The translations under genes and the position numbers were made by a program. A stretch of DNA of 10,299 nt from assembly GCA_035540935.1 (NCBI GenBank), contig DATLFS010000108.1:1-10299 (forward strand), in the 5' to 3' direction. The notes below the pieces were generated by a model, which saw only the letters and a list, made by a program, of their open reading frames with translations, was not told the origin of the DNA and ran no database searches. This stretch comes from DATLFS01 sp035540935 (GTDB lineage: Bacteria; Actinomycetota; CADDZG01; WHSQ01). Position 1 is the first letter of the stretch. Every line of letters begins with the position of its first letter. This document shows positions 1 to 5,827 of this stretch, piece by piece.

Positions 1-505
1 GGTGAGGACCGAGCACCATCGTCATGTTGCGGCCGTCGAGCTTCGGATGCGCCTCGATCTTCGCCAGCTCGTCCACGTCGGAGGCGAGCTGGAGCAAGAG
101 CCTCTGCCCGATCTCCGGGTGCACCATCTCCCGACCGCGGAACATGATCGTCACCTTCACCTTCGCTCCGTCTTTGAGGAAGCGCACGATGTGACCCTTC
201 TTCGTCTCGTAGTCGTGACGGTCGATCTTGGGGCGCATCTTCATCTCTTTGACGACTACGTGCGATTGCTTCTTTCGGGCCTCGCGCTGCTTGACCGCCT
301 GCTCGTACTTGTACTTGCCGTAGTCCATGATCCGGCACACGGGCGGATCGGCCTGCGGCGCAACCTCTACGAGATCGAGATCCTGCTCCTCCGCCAGCTT
401 CTGCGCGTCGCGCGTCGGCAGGATCCCTACTTGGGTTCCGTCGGCGCCCACCACTCGGACGCGGGGAACACGGATGCGGTCGTTGATCCTCAGCTCGGTT
501 GCGAT
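1..505 (-). CDS. infC: Translation initiation factor IF-3, 3' end cut by window edge
   Basis: IF-3 binds the 30S subunit in the cytoplasm, keeps it apart from 50S and checks start-codon and initiator-tRNA pairing. The 168 visible codons carry the whole family pattern: an N-terminal domain beginning ELRINDRIRVP and containing QVGILP and DLDLVEVAP, the PPVCRIMDYGKYKYE segment (residues 54-68), a basic linker, then the C-terminal domain with MRPKIDRHDYETKKGH (90-104) and TIMFRGRE (109-116), reaching DGRNMTMVLGPH at the edge. Only a short C-terminal tail should be missing. The start chosen is ATC at 505-503, because AGGAG lies 6 nt upstream and IF-3 homology begins a few codons later. No ATG precedes the homology; an in-frame GTG at 535-533 has no SD and sits just after a terminator. 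Rare AUU or AUC starts are a known autoregulatory trait of infC. rpmI and rplT normally follow, which would be outside the window. Confidence 0.95.
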   Translation of the reverse strand, partial: MATELRINDRIRVPRVRVVGADGTQVGILPTRDAQKLAEEQDLDLVEVAPQADPPVCRIMDYGKYKYEQAVKQREARKKQSHVVVKEMKMRPKIDRHDYETKKGHIVRFLKDGAKVKVTIMFRGREMVHPEIGQRLLLQLASDVDELAKIEAHPKLDGRNMTMVLGPH

Positions 506-519
506 ACTGCGCTCCTCTC
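503..519 (-). promoter_or_regulatory. Strong SD and ATC start of infC
   Basis: On the minus strand GAGAGGAG (519-512) is followed by 6 nt and then ATC (505-503), the first codon of IF-3 homology. The good SD compensates for a non-canonical start. In Escherichia coli the AUU start of infC lets IF-3 repress its own translation; the same logic is inferred here. Confidence 0.7.
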
Positions 520-540
520 GTTCGACTGCAGTCACACGCG

Positions 541-576
541 AAAAAGCCGATGACGCCAAGACCTGACGCCACCGGC
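541..576 (-). terminator. Rho-independent terminator in the infC leader (candidate attenuator)
   Basis: On the minus strand a 13-bp stem (576-564 with 558-546; ten Watson-Crick pairs, three G-U) closes a 5-nt loop and is followed directly by TTTTT (545-541). It lies 22 nt upstream of the infC SD. No minus-strand gene lies between it and the hisG stop at 1238, and the region just upstream is a divergent gene. Its obvious target is therefore the infC transcript itself. That makes it a likely attenuator rather than the terminator of an earlier gene. The plus strand has no U-tract after this hairpin. Confidence 0.8.
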
Positions 577-692
577 TCGAGGACGCACCTTGCACGGCGC
601 GCCGAGTCGGAGACTCGGGAACCCGACAGACCTTCGGCCCGCAGGTGAGGCCGGCGGATGCTGCTGCCGGCCTTCTTGGCGACACGTTCGCA
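541..692 (-). other. Structured 5' leader of infC mRNA
   Basis: This gene-free stretch (about 200 nt between infC and the divergent gene) holds three hairpins on the minus strand. The first is an 8-bp stem AGGCCGGC/GCCGGCCT (673-666 with 655-648). The second is a 7-bp stem CCGAGTC/GACTCGG with a 3-nt loop (618-612 with 608-602). The third is the terminator at 576-541. The 3' arm of the first hairpin (657-650, CCGCCGGC) can instead pair with the 5' arm of the terminator (576-569, GCCGGTGG), 8 bp with one G-U, a possible antiterminator. I do not recognise a named RNA family. The upstream boundary assumes the promoter proposed at 704-699. Confidence 0.5.
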
Positions 693-727
693 GGAGGGAG
701 TATAAGGGACGCCATGACAGACGAACA
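676..727. promoter_or_regulatory. Overlapping divergent promoters for infC and the DUF1844 gene
   Basis: The octamer AGTATAAG (699-706) reads TATAAG on the plus strand (701-706) and TATACT on the minus strand (704-699), so each strand has a good -10 element at the same place. The -35 elements are weak: TTGGCG at 676-681 for the plus strand (19-nt spacer) and TGTTCG at 727-722 for the minus strand (17-nt spacer). The plus-strand start would fall at or next to the ATG at 714, giving a leaderless mRNA, which is common in actinobacteria. This is an inference from sequence only. Confidence 0.4.
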
Positions 728-1241
728 GCACGAGCACGACGAAGAGCAGCAGGAACGATCCCGTCCCCGCGTCGTCGACAAGAGGATCTCGGCACGCAAG
801 GAGAGCGACCCCCCGCCTCCTCAGACGGACCCGGCGCCGCCCGCGGAACCGGACCCGGCACCCGTCGACACACCCGACGATGAGACCTTCCGGCCGCCCG
901 CCGATGAGACGCCGGACGCCGGCGGCCCGGCGGGAGAAGCCGTCTGGACACCCGAACAGGAGGCCGAGGCGCAACGCATCGTCGCCGAGATCGACCGCGT
1001 CGCCGCGCGCGACTGGGTCGTGAACGCGGCGATGAACCTGGTGAACGTAGCTTCGGTGAAGCTCGATCGAGGCGACGGCGCCGGCGCCCAACTGACGATC
1101 GACGCGCTCGCCGGCATCCTCGAGAAGACCGGAGCGCGCCTCGGCGACGCCGAGGGGCCGCTGCGCCAGGTCCTCGCCCAACTGCAGATGGCCTACGCGG
1201 GGAGCGTGGCCGGCGGTCCCGGCCCGGGGCCTTCGGCCTAG
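714..1241 (+). CDS. DUF1844 domain protein of unknown function
   Basis: This 175-residue protein has two parts. Residues 1-80 are disordered in character, rich in Asp, Glu, Pro and Arg, with a run of acidic and Gln residues near the start. Residues 82-162 form a helical domain resembling DUF1844, with WVVNAAMNLVNVASVKL (101-117) and QLTIDALAGILEKT (126-139), ending in a leucine-rich helix. No signal peptide or membrane segment is visible, so it is probably cytosolic. The function is unknown. A DUF1844 gene beside infC recurs in actinobacteria such as Streptomyces, as I recall, and suggests a link to translation. I chose ATG 714 because the homology is far downstream and a TATAAG box lies just upstream; there is no well-spaced SD. 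An in-frame GTG at 645 is an alternative but would include the promoter region. The stop codon overlaps that of hisG on the other strand. Confidence 0.75.
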   Translation: MTDEQHEHDEEQQERSRPRVVDKRISARKESDPPPPQTDPAPPAEPDPAPVDTPDDETFRPPADETPDAGGPAGEAVWTPEQEAEAQRIVAEIDRVAARDWVVNAAMNLVNVASVKLDRGDGAGAQLTIDALAGILEKTGARLGDAEGPLRQVLAQLQMAYAGSVAGGPGPGPSA

Positions 1242-2113
1242 ATCACGATCTTGCGGATCGGCAGCTCCACGATGTCCCCCGCGCCGTGCGCCTTGAGCTT
1301 CGGGATGAGCACGTTTATCTCGGTCTTCGGCACTACCGTCTCGACCGCGTAGAAGCCCTCCTCCGCCAGCTCGTTCACCGTCGGAGCGCGCATCGCCGGG
1401 AGGATGGCCACCACTTCGTCCAGGTGATCCCGATGCACGTTCAGTTTCACCATCACGCGCCCGCGGGCGTCGATGGCCCCGCGCAACAGGATGCAGATGT
1501 CGTCGATCGCACGACGCGCCTCCGGTTGCGCGTATACCTTCGGGTTCGCGATGAGATGTGTGCGGCTCTCGAGGATGACATCGACGATCTCCATCCCGTT
1601 GCGCCGCAGCGTCGAGCCGGTCTCGGTCACGTCGACGATCGCGTCGACGATGTCGGGAACCTTCGCCTCCGTCGCGCCGTAGGAGAGGAAGATCTTCACC
1701 GGGATGCCCAGGTCGTCGAAATACCGCTTCGTCAGCTCGGGGTACTCGGTCGAGACCCTCGAGTCGGGCTTGATCTGGGAGGCCTCGGTGATACCGGCTT
1801 CCCGCGGCACCGCGAGGACGATCTTCACCGGACGGTCCGTGTTCTTCGAGTAGTTCAGCGGCGTCACCTTTACTACGTCGGCGCCCGTCTCGGCGATCCA
1901 GTCCTCGCCGGTCACGCCCACGTCGAAGAAGCCTTCAGCCACGTACGTGGGGATCTCCTGCGGGCGCAGCACCATGACGCTGTCGATACGGGGATCGGTC
2001 ACCGACGCCCGGTAGTCACGCTCCGAGCCCCGCTCGACGCGTAGGTCGGCCTCTTCGAAGAGATCGAGCGTGGCGCGCTCGAGCGAGCCCTTCGGCAGGA
2101 CGAACCTGAGCAC
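1238..2113 (-). CDS. hisG: ATP phosphoribosyltransferase, long form
   Basis: HisG joins ATP and PRPP to make phosphoribosyl-ATP, the first and feedback-controlled step of histidine synthesis. The 291-residue product opens with LRFVLPKGSLE and has the periplasmic-binding-like fold signatures FDVGVTGEDW (63-72) and the PRPP-binding stretch DVTETGSTLR (161-170). Residues from about 215 onward form the extra C-terminal ACT-like regulatory domain of the long, self-sufficient hexameric form (MVKLNVH, then a VPKTEINVLIPKLKAHGA segment), which binds histidine. No HisZ partner should be needed. The start is GTG 2113, 1 nt after the ribH stop, with AAGGAG 7 nt upstream inside ribH, so it is co-translated as the last gene of the rib operon. 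hisE, often placed between ribH and hisG in actinobacteria, is absent here. Confidence 0.96.
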   Translation of the reverse strand: MLRFVLPKGSLERATLDLFEEADLRVERGSERDYRASVTDPRIDSVMVLRPQEIPTYVAEGFFDVGVTGEDWIAETGADVVKVTPLNYSKNTDRPVKIVLAVPREAGITEASQIKPDSRVSTEYPELTKRYFDDLGIPVKIFLSYGATEAKVPDIVDAIVDVTETGSTLRRNGMEIVDVILESRTHLIANPKVYAQPEARRAIDDICILLRGAIDARGRVMVKLNVHRDHLDEVVAILPAMRAPTVNELAEEGFYAVETVVPKTEINVLIPKLKAHGAGDIVELPIRKIVI

Positions 2114-2114
2114 G

Positions 2115-2588
2115 CTAGAGCTCCTTCGGAAGCTCGGCGAGGAGGTTCGCCATCTCGATCGCAGCGAGCGCGGCCTCGAAGCCCTTGTTCCCCGCCTTGC
2201 CGCCGGCGCGCGCCTCGGCCTGCTCGACCGTGTCCGTCGTCAGCACGCCGAACGTCACCGGGACGCCGTCCTCCTCGGCGGCACGCGCGATGCCGGACGC
2301 CGCGCCCCCGGCCACGTAGTCGAAGTGCGGGGTGTCGCCGCGGATCACCGCGCCGAGAGCCACCACCGCATCGACCTCGCCCGAACGCGTCCACCGGCGC
2401 ACCGCGACCGGCAGCTCGAATGCCCCCGGCACCCAGGTGACGCTGATCGCCTCCTCCGGCGCGCCGTGGCGTCTCAAGCAGTCGACCGCCCCGTCGAGCA
2501 GCTGCCGGCAGATCGTCTCGTTGAAGCGAGCGACGACGATCGCGACCCGCAGGTCACGTGCGTCGAAGCTGCCTTCGAAACTCTTCAT
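2115..2588 (-). CDS. ribH: 6,7-dimethyl-8-ribityllumazine synthase (riboflavin synthase beta subunit)
   Basis: RibH condenses 5-amino-6-ribitylaminouracil with 3,4-dihydroxy-2-butanone 4-phosphate to give the lumazine precursor of riboflavin; the family forms pentamers or 60-mer shells. The product is 157 residues, the usual length. Motifs are VARFNETI (19-26), WVPGAFELPVA (52-62, ribityl side-chain binding), GAVIRGDTPHFDYV (79-92, with catalytic His88) and FGVLTTDT (113-120). A longer open frame continues upstream, but ATG 2588 gives the family N-terminus. It overlaps the ribBA stop by 4 nt (ATGA), with AGAGGAG 7 nt upstream, so translation is coupled to ribBA. It supplies the substrate of the ribE product in the same operon. 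Confidence 0.97.
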   Translation of the reverse strand: MKSFEGSFDARDLRVAIVVARFNETICRQLLDGAVDCLRRHGAPEEAISVTWVPGAFELPVAVRRWTRSGEVDAVVALGAVIRGDTPHFDYVAGGAASGIARAAEEDGVPVTFGVLTTDTVEQAEARAGGKAGNKGFEAALAAIEMANLLAELPKEL

Positions 2589-3883
2589 CGGTCGGCTCCT
2601 CTCTGCGCCGGAGTGGTCCCTTCGACCTCCGCCGCGATCGCCTCCGGGTCTTCGGTCGCGAAGGCTCCGGAGATCGCGGGGCCGAGCGACTCGAGGAGGT
2701 GCCCGAGTTTCTCCTTCTTCGTCCGCAGATAGCGCGCGTTGTGGTCGTTCGGCGGTGACTCGAGCGGAACGCGGCCGGTGATCTCGAGCCCGTAGCCTTC
2801 GAGGCCGGCTCTCTTCGTCGGGTTGTTGGTCAGCAGCCGCATCGTCGTGATGCCGAGGTCGACGAGGATCTGCGCGCCGACGCCGTAGTCGCGGGCGTCG
2901 GGTGAGAAGCCGAGCTCGAGGTTCGCCTCGACGGTGTCGAGGCCGCCGTCCTGAAGCGCGTACGCCTCCAGCTTGTGGCGGAGGCCGATGCCGCGACCCT
3001 CGTGGCCGCGGATGTACACGACTACGCCTTCGCCCTCGTCCGCGACGCGGCGGATCGCCTCTTGCAGCTGCAGCCCGCAGTCGCATCGCACGGAGCCGAG
3101 CACGTCGCCGGTGAAGCACTCGGAGTGAACGCGCACGAGCACGTCCTCCTTGCCGCCGGGCGCCCCCTTCACGAGCGCGACGTGCATGCGATCGTCGAAA
3201 GACTCGTACGCCACGGCGGTGAACTCGCCGTATGCCGTGGGGATACGCGCCTCCGTCACGCGCCGGACGAGCTTCTCCTGGCGCCTGCGCCACGCGATGA
3301 GATCGGCGATCGAGACCATCAGGAGCCCGTGACGCTCGGCGAACCGCTCGAGCTCGGAAAGGCGCGCCATCGATCCGTCCTCGTTGACGACCTCGCAGCC
3401 GACGCCCGCCGGATAAAGACCCGCGGCCCGGGCGAGGTCAACCGAAGCCTCGGTGTGGCCGGCGCGCCGCAACACACCGCCGGGGCAGTATCTGAGGGGG
3501 AAGATGTGGCCGGGCCGGGCGAGGTCGCCGGGCACGGCATCCGGGTCGATCAGGGTCTTGATCGTGGCCGCGCGATCCGCGGCGGAGATGCCGGTGGTCG
3601 TTCCGCGGCGCGCATCCACCGAGATCGTGAAGGCCGTGCCCATCGACTCGGAGTTCTCCGGGACCATGAGCGGGAGATTCAGCTCCTCGAGCCGCTCGCC
3701 CTCCATCGAGACGAAGATGATCCCCGAGCAGTGCCGCACCATGAAGGCGACCGCTTCGGGGGTGACCTTCTCGGCCGCGAGGATGAGGTCTCCCTCGTTC
3801 TCGCGGTCTTCGTCGTCGACCACCACCACCATCCGCCCTTGGCGGAGCTCTTCTATCGCCTCTTCGATCCGTGCGAGCGGCAT
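2585..3883 (-). CDS. ribBA: Bifunctional 3,4-dihydroxy-2-butanone 4-phosphate synthase / GTP cyclohydrolase II
   Basis: This 432-residue protein starts both branches of riboflavin synthesis. The N-terminal half (about 1-205) turns ribulose 5-phosphate into dihydroxybutanone phosphate; it carries DDEDRENEGDL (23-33), TTTGISAADRA (95-105) and RAGHTEASVDL (140-150). The C-terminal half (about 206-400) opens GTP. It has the zinc ligands Cys256, Cys267 and Cys269 in SECFTGD and RCDCG, then IRGHEGRGIGL (291-301) and LLTNNPTKRAGLEGYGLEI (350-368). Both halves keep their catalytic motifs, so both activities are expected. About 30 residues after the cyclohydrolase core are Ala/Glu-rich and variable. 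ATG 3883 follows the ribE stop by 3 nt, with AAGGAG 6 nt upstream. The ribulose 5-phosphate it uses is interconverted by the nearby rpe product. Confidence 0.97.
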   Translation of the reverse strand: MPLARIEEAIEELRQGRMVVVVDDEDRENEGDLILAAEKVTPEAVAFMVRHCSGIIFVSMEGERLEELNLPLMVPENSESMGTAFTISVDARRGTTTGISAADRAATIKTLIDPDAVPGDLARPGHIFPLRYCPGGVLRRAGHTEASVDLARAAGLYPAGVGCEVVNEDGSMARLSELERFAERHGLLMVSIADLIAWRRRQEKLVRRVTEARIPTAYGEFTAVAYESFDDRMHVALVKGAPGGKEDVLVRVHSECFTGDVLGSVRCDCGLQLQEAIRRVADEGEGVVVYIRGHEGRGIGLRHKLEAYALQDGGLDTVEANLELGFSPDARDYGVGAQILVDLGITTMRLLTNNPTKRAGLEGYGLEITGRVPLESPPNDHNARYLRTKKEKLGHLLESLGPAISGAFATEDPEAIAAEVEGTTPAQRGADR

Positions 3884-3886
3884 GAC

Positions 3887-4477
3887 CTACTCCTTGTCCA
3901 TGAGTCGTTCGACGTACTTCGCGATGACGTCTACCTCTACGTTGACGCGCACGCCGACGGCCACTTTTCCGAGCGTTGTGACTTCCATCGTGTGAGGGAT
4001 GAGAGCAACCTGAAAGGTGGTGCGGCCGACCTCCGCGATCGTGAGAGACACGCCGTCCAGCGTGACCGACCCCTTGTCGACCATGTAGGCCAGCAGATGG
4101 TCGCCGGCCGCGAACCACACGCGGCGCATCCCCTCCGCATCCTCGACGCGCACCACCTGCGCGGTGCCGTCGACATGACCCTGCACTAGGTGACCGCCGA
4201 GCCGGTCGGAGAGGCGCGCCGGAAGCTCGAGGTTGACGCCGCTCCCCTTCGAGAGCGCCGAGAGCGTCGTCCTCGCCAGCGTCTCTTCCACGACCTGCGC
4301 CTCGAACCGACGGCGCGCCGTAGCAGTGGCGGTCAGGCAAACACCGTTCACCGCCACCGAGTCGCCGACCTTCACCTCGCGCGCGATGCGCGGTGCCTCG
4401 ACCTCCAGGTGGAGGACGCCGCCGCGCTCCCGCGCCCGCTTAACCTTCCCCTGCTCGACGACTATGCCGGTGAACAT
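3887..4477 (-). CDS. ribE: Riboflavin synthase, alpha subunit
   Basis: This enzyme dismutates two lumazine molecules to riboflavin and the pyrimidine that RibH reuses. The 196-residue product begins MFTGIVVEQGKV, the near-invariant family start, and contains two tandem lumazine-binding barrels. The first holds GDSVAVNGVCLT (residues 41-52), the second DKGSVTLDGVSLT, with the linker motif GGHLVQGHVDG between them. The frame stays open upstream of ATG 4477 for 23 codons, but those lie inside ribD and match nothing in the family. The ATG overlaps the ribD stop by 1 nt (TGATG). Its SD (AGGA, 6 nt away) lies in the 3' arm of a small hairpin at 4482-4501, which would couple its translation to that of ribD. 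Confidence 0.96.
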   Translation of the reverse strand: MFTGIVVEQGKVKRARERGGVLHLEVEAPRIAREVKVGDSVAVNGVCLTATATARRRFEAQVVEETLARTTLSALSKGSGVNLELPARLSDRLGGHLVQGHVDGTAQVVRVEDAEGMRRVWFAAGDHLLAYMVDKGSVTLDGVSLTIAEVGRTTFQVALIPHTMEVTTLGKVAVGVRVNVEVDVIAKYVERLMDKE

Positions 4478-5565
4478 CAGCGGTCCTGCCTTGCAAGGAC
4501 CAGCACGGCGTCGGGACCGCTGCGTTCGACGGTCAGGGTTTCCCACCTAGGCGCGTCGCTCATGGTCGAGACGCGCAGATCACCCAACGCCACGCCTCCG
4601 TCGCCGATCAGAACGGGAGCGACGTGCGCCTCGAGACGATCCACGAGATCGAGGCGCAGGAGTGACGTGGCGAGCCGGCCCCCTCCTTCGCACAGCACGT
4701 CTAGTAGCTCGCGGCGTCCCAGCTCCTGCACGAGCGCGTCCAGATCGACCCCTTCGTCGTCGAGCGGCAGCACCACCACCTCCGCACCGGCTTCCTTCCA
4801 CGCGGTCTGCACCTCGTGGGACGTTCGGTCGGTAGTGGCGACGAGCGTTCCGGCGGCGGACGAGAAGATGCGAGCGTGCGGCGATACGGCGCCGCGGGAG
4901 TCGACGACGATGCGCAGCGGCTGCCGCGACACAGGCACCTCGCGCGCCGTCAGCTCGGGGTCGTCATTCACGACGGTTCCCGCTCCTACGAGGACGGCGG
5001 CCGCACGCGAGCGCGCCAGGTGCACCCGACGCCGTGTCTCTTCCGACGTGATCCAGCGCGACGTTCCGTCCGGAGCGGCCATGCGGCCGTCGACGGAGAG
5101 CGCGAGCTTCAAGGTCACGAGCGGACGGCCGGTGCTCCGGTGGTGTACGTAAGCGTCGTTCAGTCGCCGCGCCTCCTCCTCGAGCACCCCGAGCTCGACC
5201 TCGACGCCGTGATCCTCGAGGTGGGCGATCCCGCTTCCGGACACCCTCTCGTCCGGATCCTCCATCGCCACCACGACGCGTGCGATACCGGCCGCGACCA
5301 CGGCCGGAGCGCAGGGCGGCGTCCGGCCGGTGACGGTGCAGGGCTCCAGCGTGACGTACATCGTGGCGCCGGAAGCGCGGGGGCCGGCGGCTCGAAGCGC
5401 TTCCCTCTCCGCATGGGGGCGTCCGGCGCCCGCGTGGAAGCCCTCGCCCACCACCTCACCGTCGACGACGACCAGCGCCCCTACGCGGGGGTTGGGCGCG
5501 GCGGTGTCGACACGACGCGCGAGCGTGAGAGCCGCCGCCATGAACCGCTCGTCCTCGTTCAACAC
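4477..5565 (-). CDS. ribD: Bifunctional diaminohydroxyphosphoribosylaminopyrimidine deaminase / uracil reductase
   Basis: RibD deaminates and then reduces the GTP cyclohydrolase II product in the riboflavin pathway. The 362-residue protein has a cytidine-deaminase-like domain (about 1-145) with NPRVGALVV (25-33), zinc ligands His51, Cys76 and Cys85 and catalytic Glu53 in HAE. A dihydrofolate-reductase-like domain follows (about 147-362) with LKLALSVDGRMA, SRWITSEETRR, GAGTVVNDDPELTAR and the late motif CEGGGRLATSLL. The loop between the zinc cysteines reads PCTVTGRTPPC, where most relatives have a His after PCS. GTG 5565 gives a family-like N-terminus, but GGAGG is only 1 nt from it; TTG 5562 (4 nt) or ATG 5541 are alternatives. 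It is the first gene after the FMN riboswitch. Confidence 0.95.
   Translation of the reverse strand: MLNEDERFMAAALTLARRVDTAAPNPRVGALVVVDGEVVGEGFHAGAGRPHAEREALRAAGPRASGATMYVTLEPCTVTGRTPPCAPAVVAAGIARVVVAMEDPDERVSGSGIAHLEDHGVEVELGVLEEEARRLNDAYVHHRSTGRPLVTLKLALSVDGRMAAPDGTSRWITSEETRRRVHLARSRAAAVLVGAGTVVNDDPELTAREVPVSRQPLRIVVDSRGAVSPHARIFSSAAGTLVATTDRTSHEVQTAWKEAGAEVVVLPLDDEGVDLDALVQELGRRELLDVLCEGGGRLATSLLRLDLVDRLEAHVAPVLIGDGGVALGDLRVSTMSDAPRWETLTVERSGPDAVLVLARQDR
4482..4501 (-). promoter_or_regulatory. Hairpin holding the ribE SD
   Basis: On the minus strand a 6-bp inverted repeat GGTCCT/AGGACC (4501-4496 with 4487-4482) with an 8-nt loop ends 4 nt before the ribE ATG. The AGGA that best fits as the ribE SD is within the 3' arm. 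An alternative AAGG sits in the loop. Ribosomes finishing ribD would melt the stem, so this looks like a coupling device; that function is inferred. Confidence 0.4.
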
Positions 5566-5641
5566 GCCTCCGCTTCGACGGGTCTTCCGTCTCCCGGGGC
5601 GCGGCGACGAGCAGGGTGCCCGCTACGGCGCGGGCGCCCAA

Positions 5642-5782
5642 GCCTCTTCTCCCATCCGGACTACGGAGACGTGCTCCGATCACCGTCGGCCCCGGAATCG
5701 CACCGGGTCGGCCCGAAGGCTCGCGGGCTTCCCACCATGTGGGTCACCGCCGGTCGGGGTTCTCACCCTGCCCCGAAGAGAC
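5642..5782 (-). ncRNA. FMN riboswitch (RFN element)
   Basis: The minus strand carries the conserved RFN blocks in order: GGGGCAGGGTGAGAACCCC, GACCGGCGGTGA, AGCCCGCGAGC, GATTCCGGGGCCGACGGT and AGTCCGGATGGGAGAAG. Its ends pair as P1 (GTCTCTTC at 5782-5775 with GAAGAGGC at 5649-5642, 8 bp including one G-U). FMN binding normally lowers expression of riboflavin genes. The 76 nt between the aptamer and ribD contain no hairpin with a U-tract, so control of translation, or of Rho access, is more likely than intrinsic termination. Confidence 0.97.
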
Positions 5783-5788
5783 CCTCCG

Positions 5789-5818
5789 AGTATAGGAGCG
5801 GCGGTCTAACTTGACCAA
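5789..5818 (-). promoter_or_regulatory. Promoter of the rib operon
   Basis: TATACT (5794-5789) is a strong -10 element. TTGGTC (5818-5813), 18 nt upstream, is a fair -35. Transcription would start near 5782, exactly where P1 of the riboswitch begins, which supports the call. The -35 overlaps one arm of the inverted repeat at 5810-5827. Confidence 0.65.
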
Positions 5819-5827
5819 CGGGTCAAG
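5810..5827. repeat. Perfect 7-bp inverted repeat at the end of the GGDEF gene
   Basis: CTTGACC and GGTCAAG (5810-5816 and 5821-5827) are separated by AACG. The right arm contains the stop codon of the response-regulator gene and the left arm overlaps the rib -35. It could be a weak transcript hairpin or a protein-binding operator. No U-tract follows on the minus strand, so it is not a typical intrinsic terminator. Confidence 0.45.

Noticed and set aside
532..951. Minus-strand 139-residue open frame upstream of infC
   Set aside because: It crosses the terminator and the promoter and runs antisense to the DUF1844 gene. The product is Arg/Pro-rich with no family resemblance, typical of a shadow frame in GC-rich DNA.
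1215..1231. 7-bp GC hairpin (GGTCCCG/CGGGGCC) near the end of the DUF1844 gene, a possible terminator
   Set aside because: It lies inside the coding sequence, has a 3-nt loop and is followed by TTCGGCC, not a T-run. Such GC stems arise easily in GC-rich coding DNA.
2975..4189. Long plus-strand open frame (404 codons) opposite ribBA and ribE
   Set aside because: It is His/Arg/Asp-rich with no recognisable domain and lies fully antisense to two conserved rib genes.
5565..5671. Possible pairing of CGTCTCCG in the last aptamer stem (5671-5664) with the ribD SD segment CGGAGGCG (5572-5565)
   Set aside because: The pairing is good (8 bp, one G-U), but the segment is locked in the aptamer when FMN is bound. 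It would free the SD with ligand, the reverse of expected control. Similarity of CTCC to anti-SD sequence may be chance.
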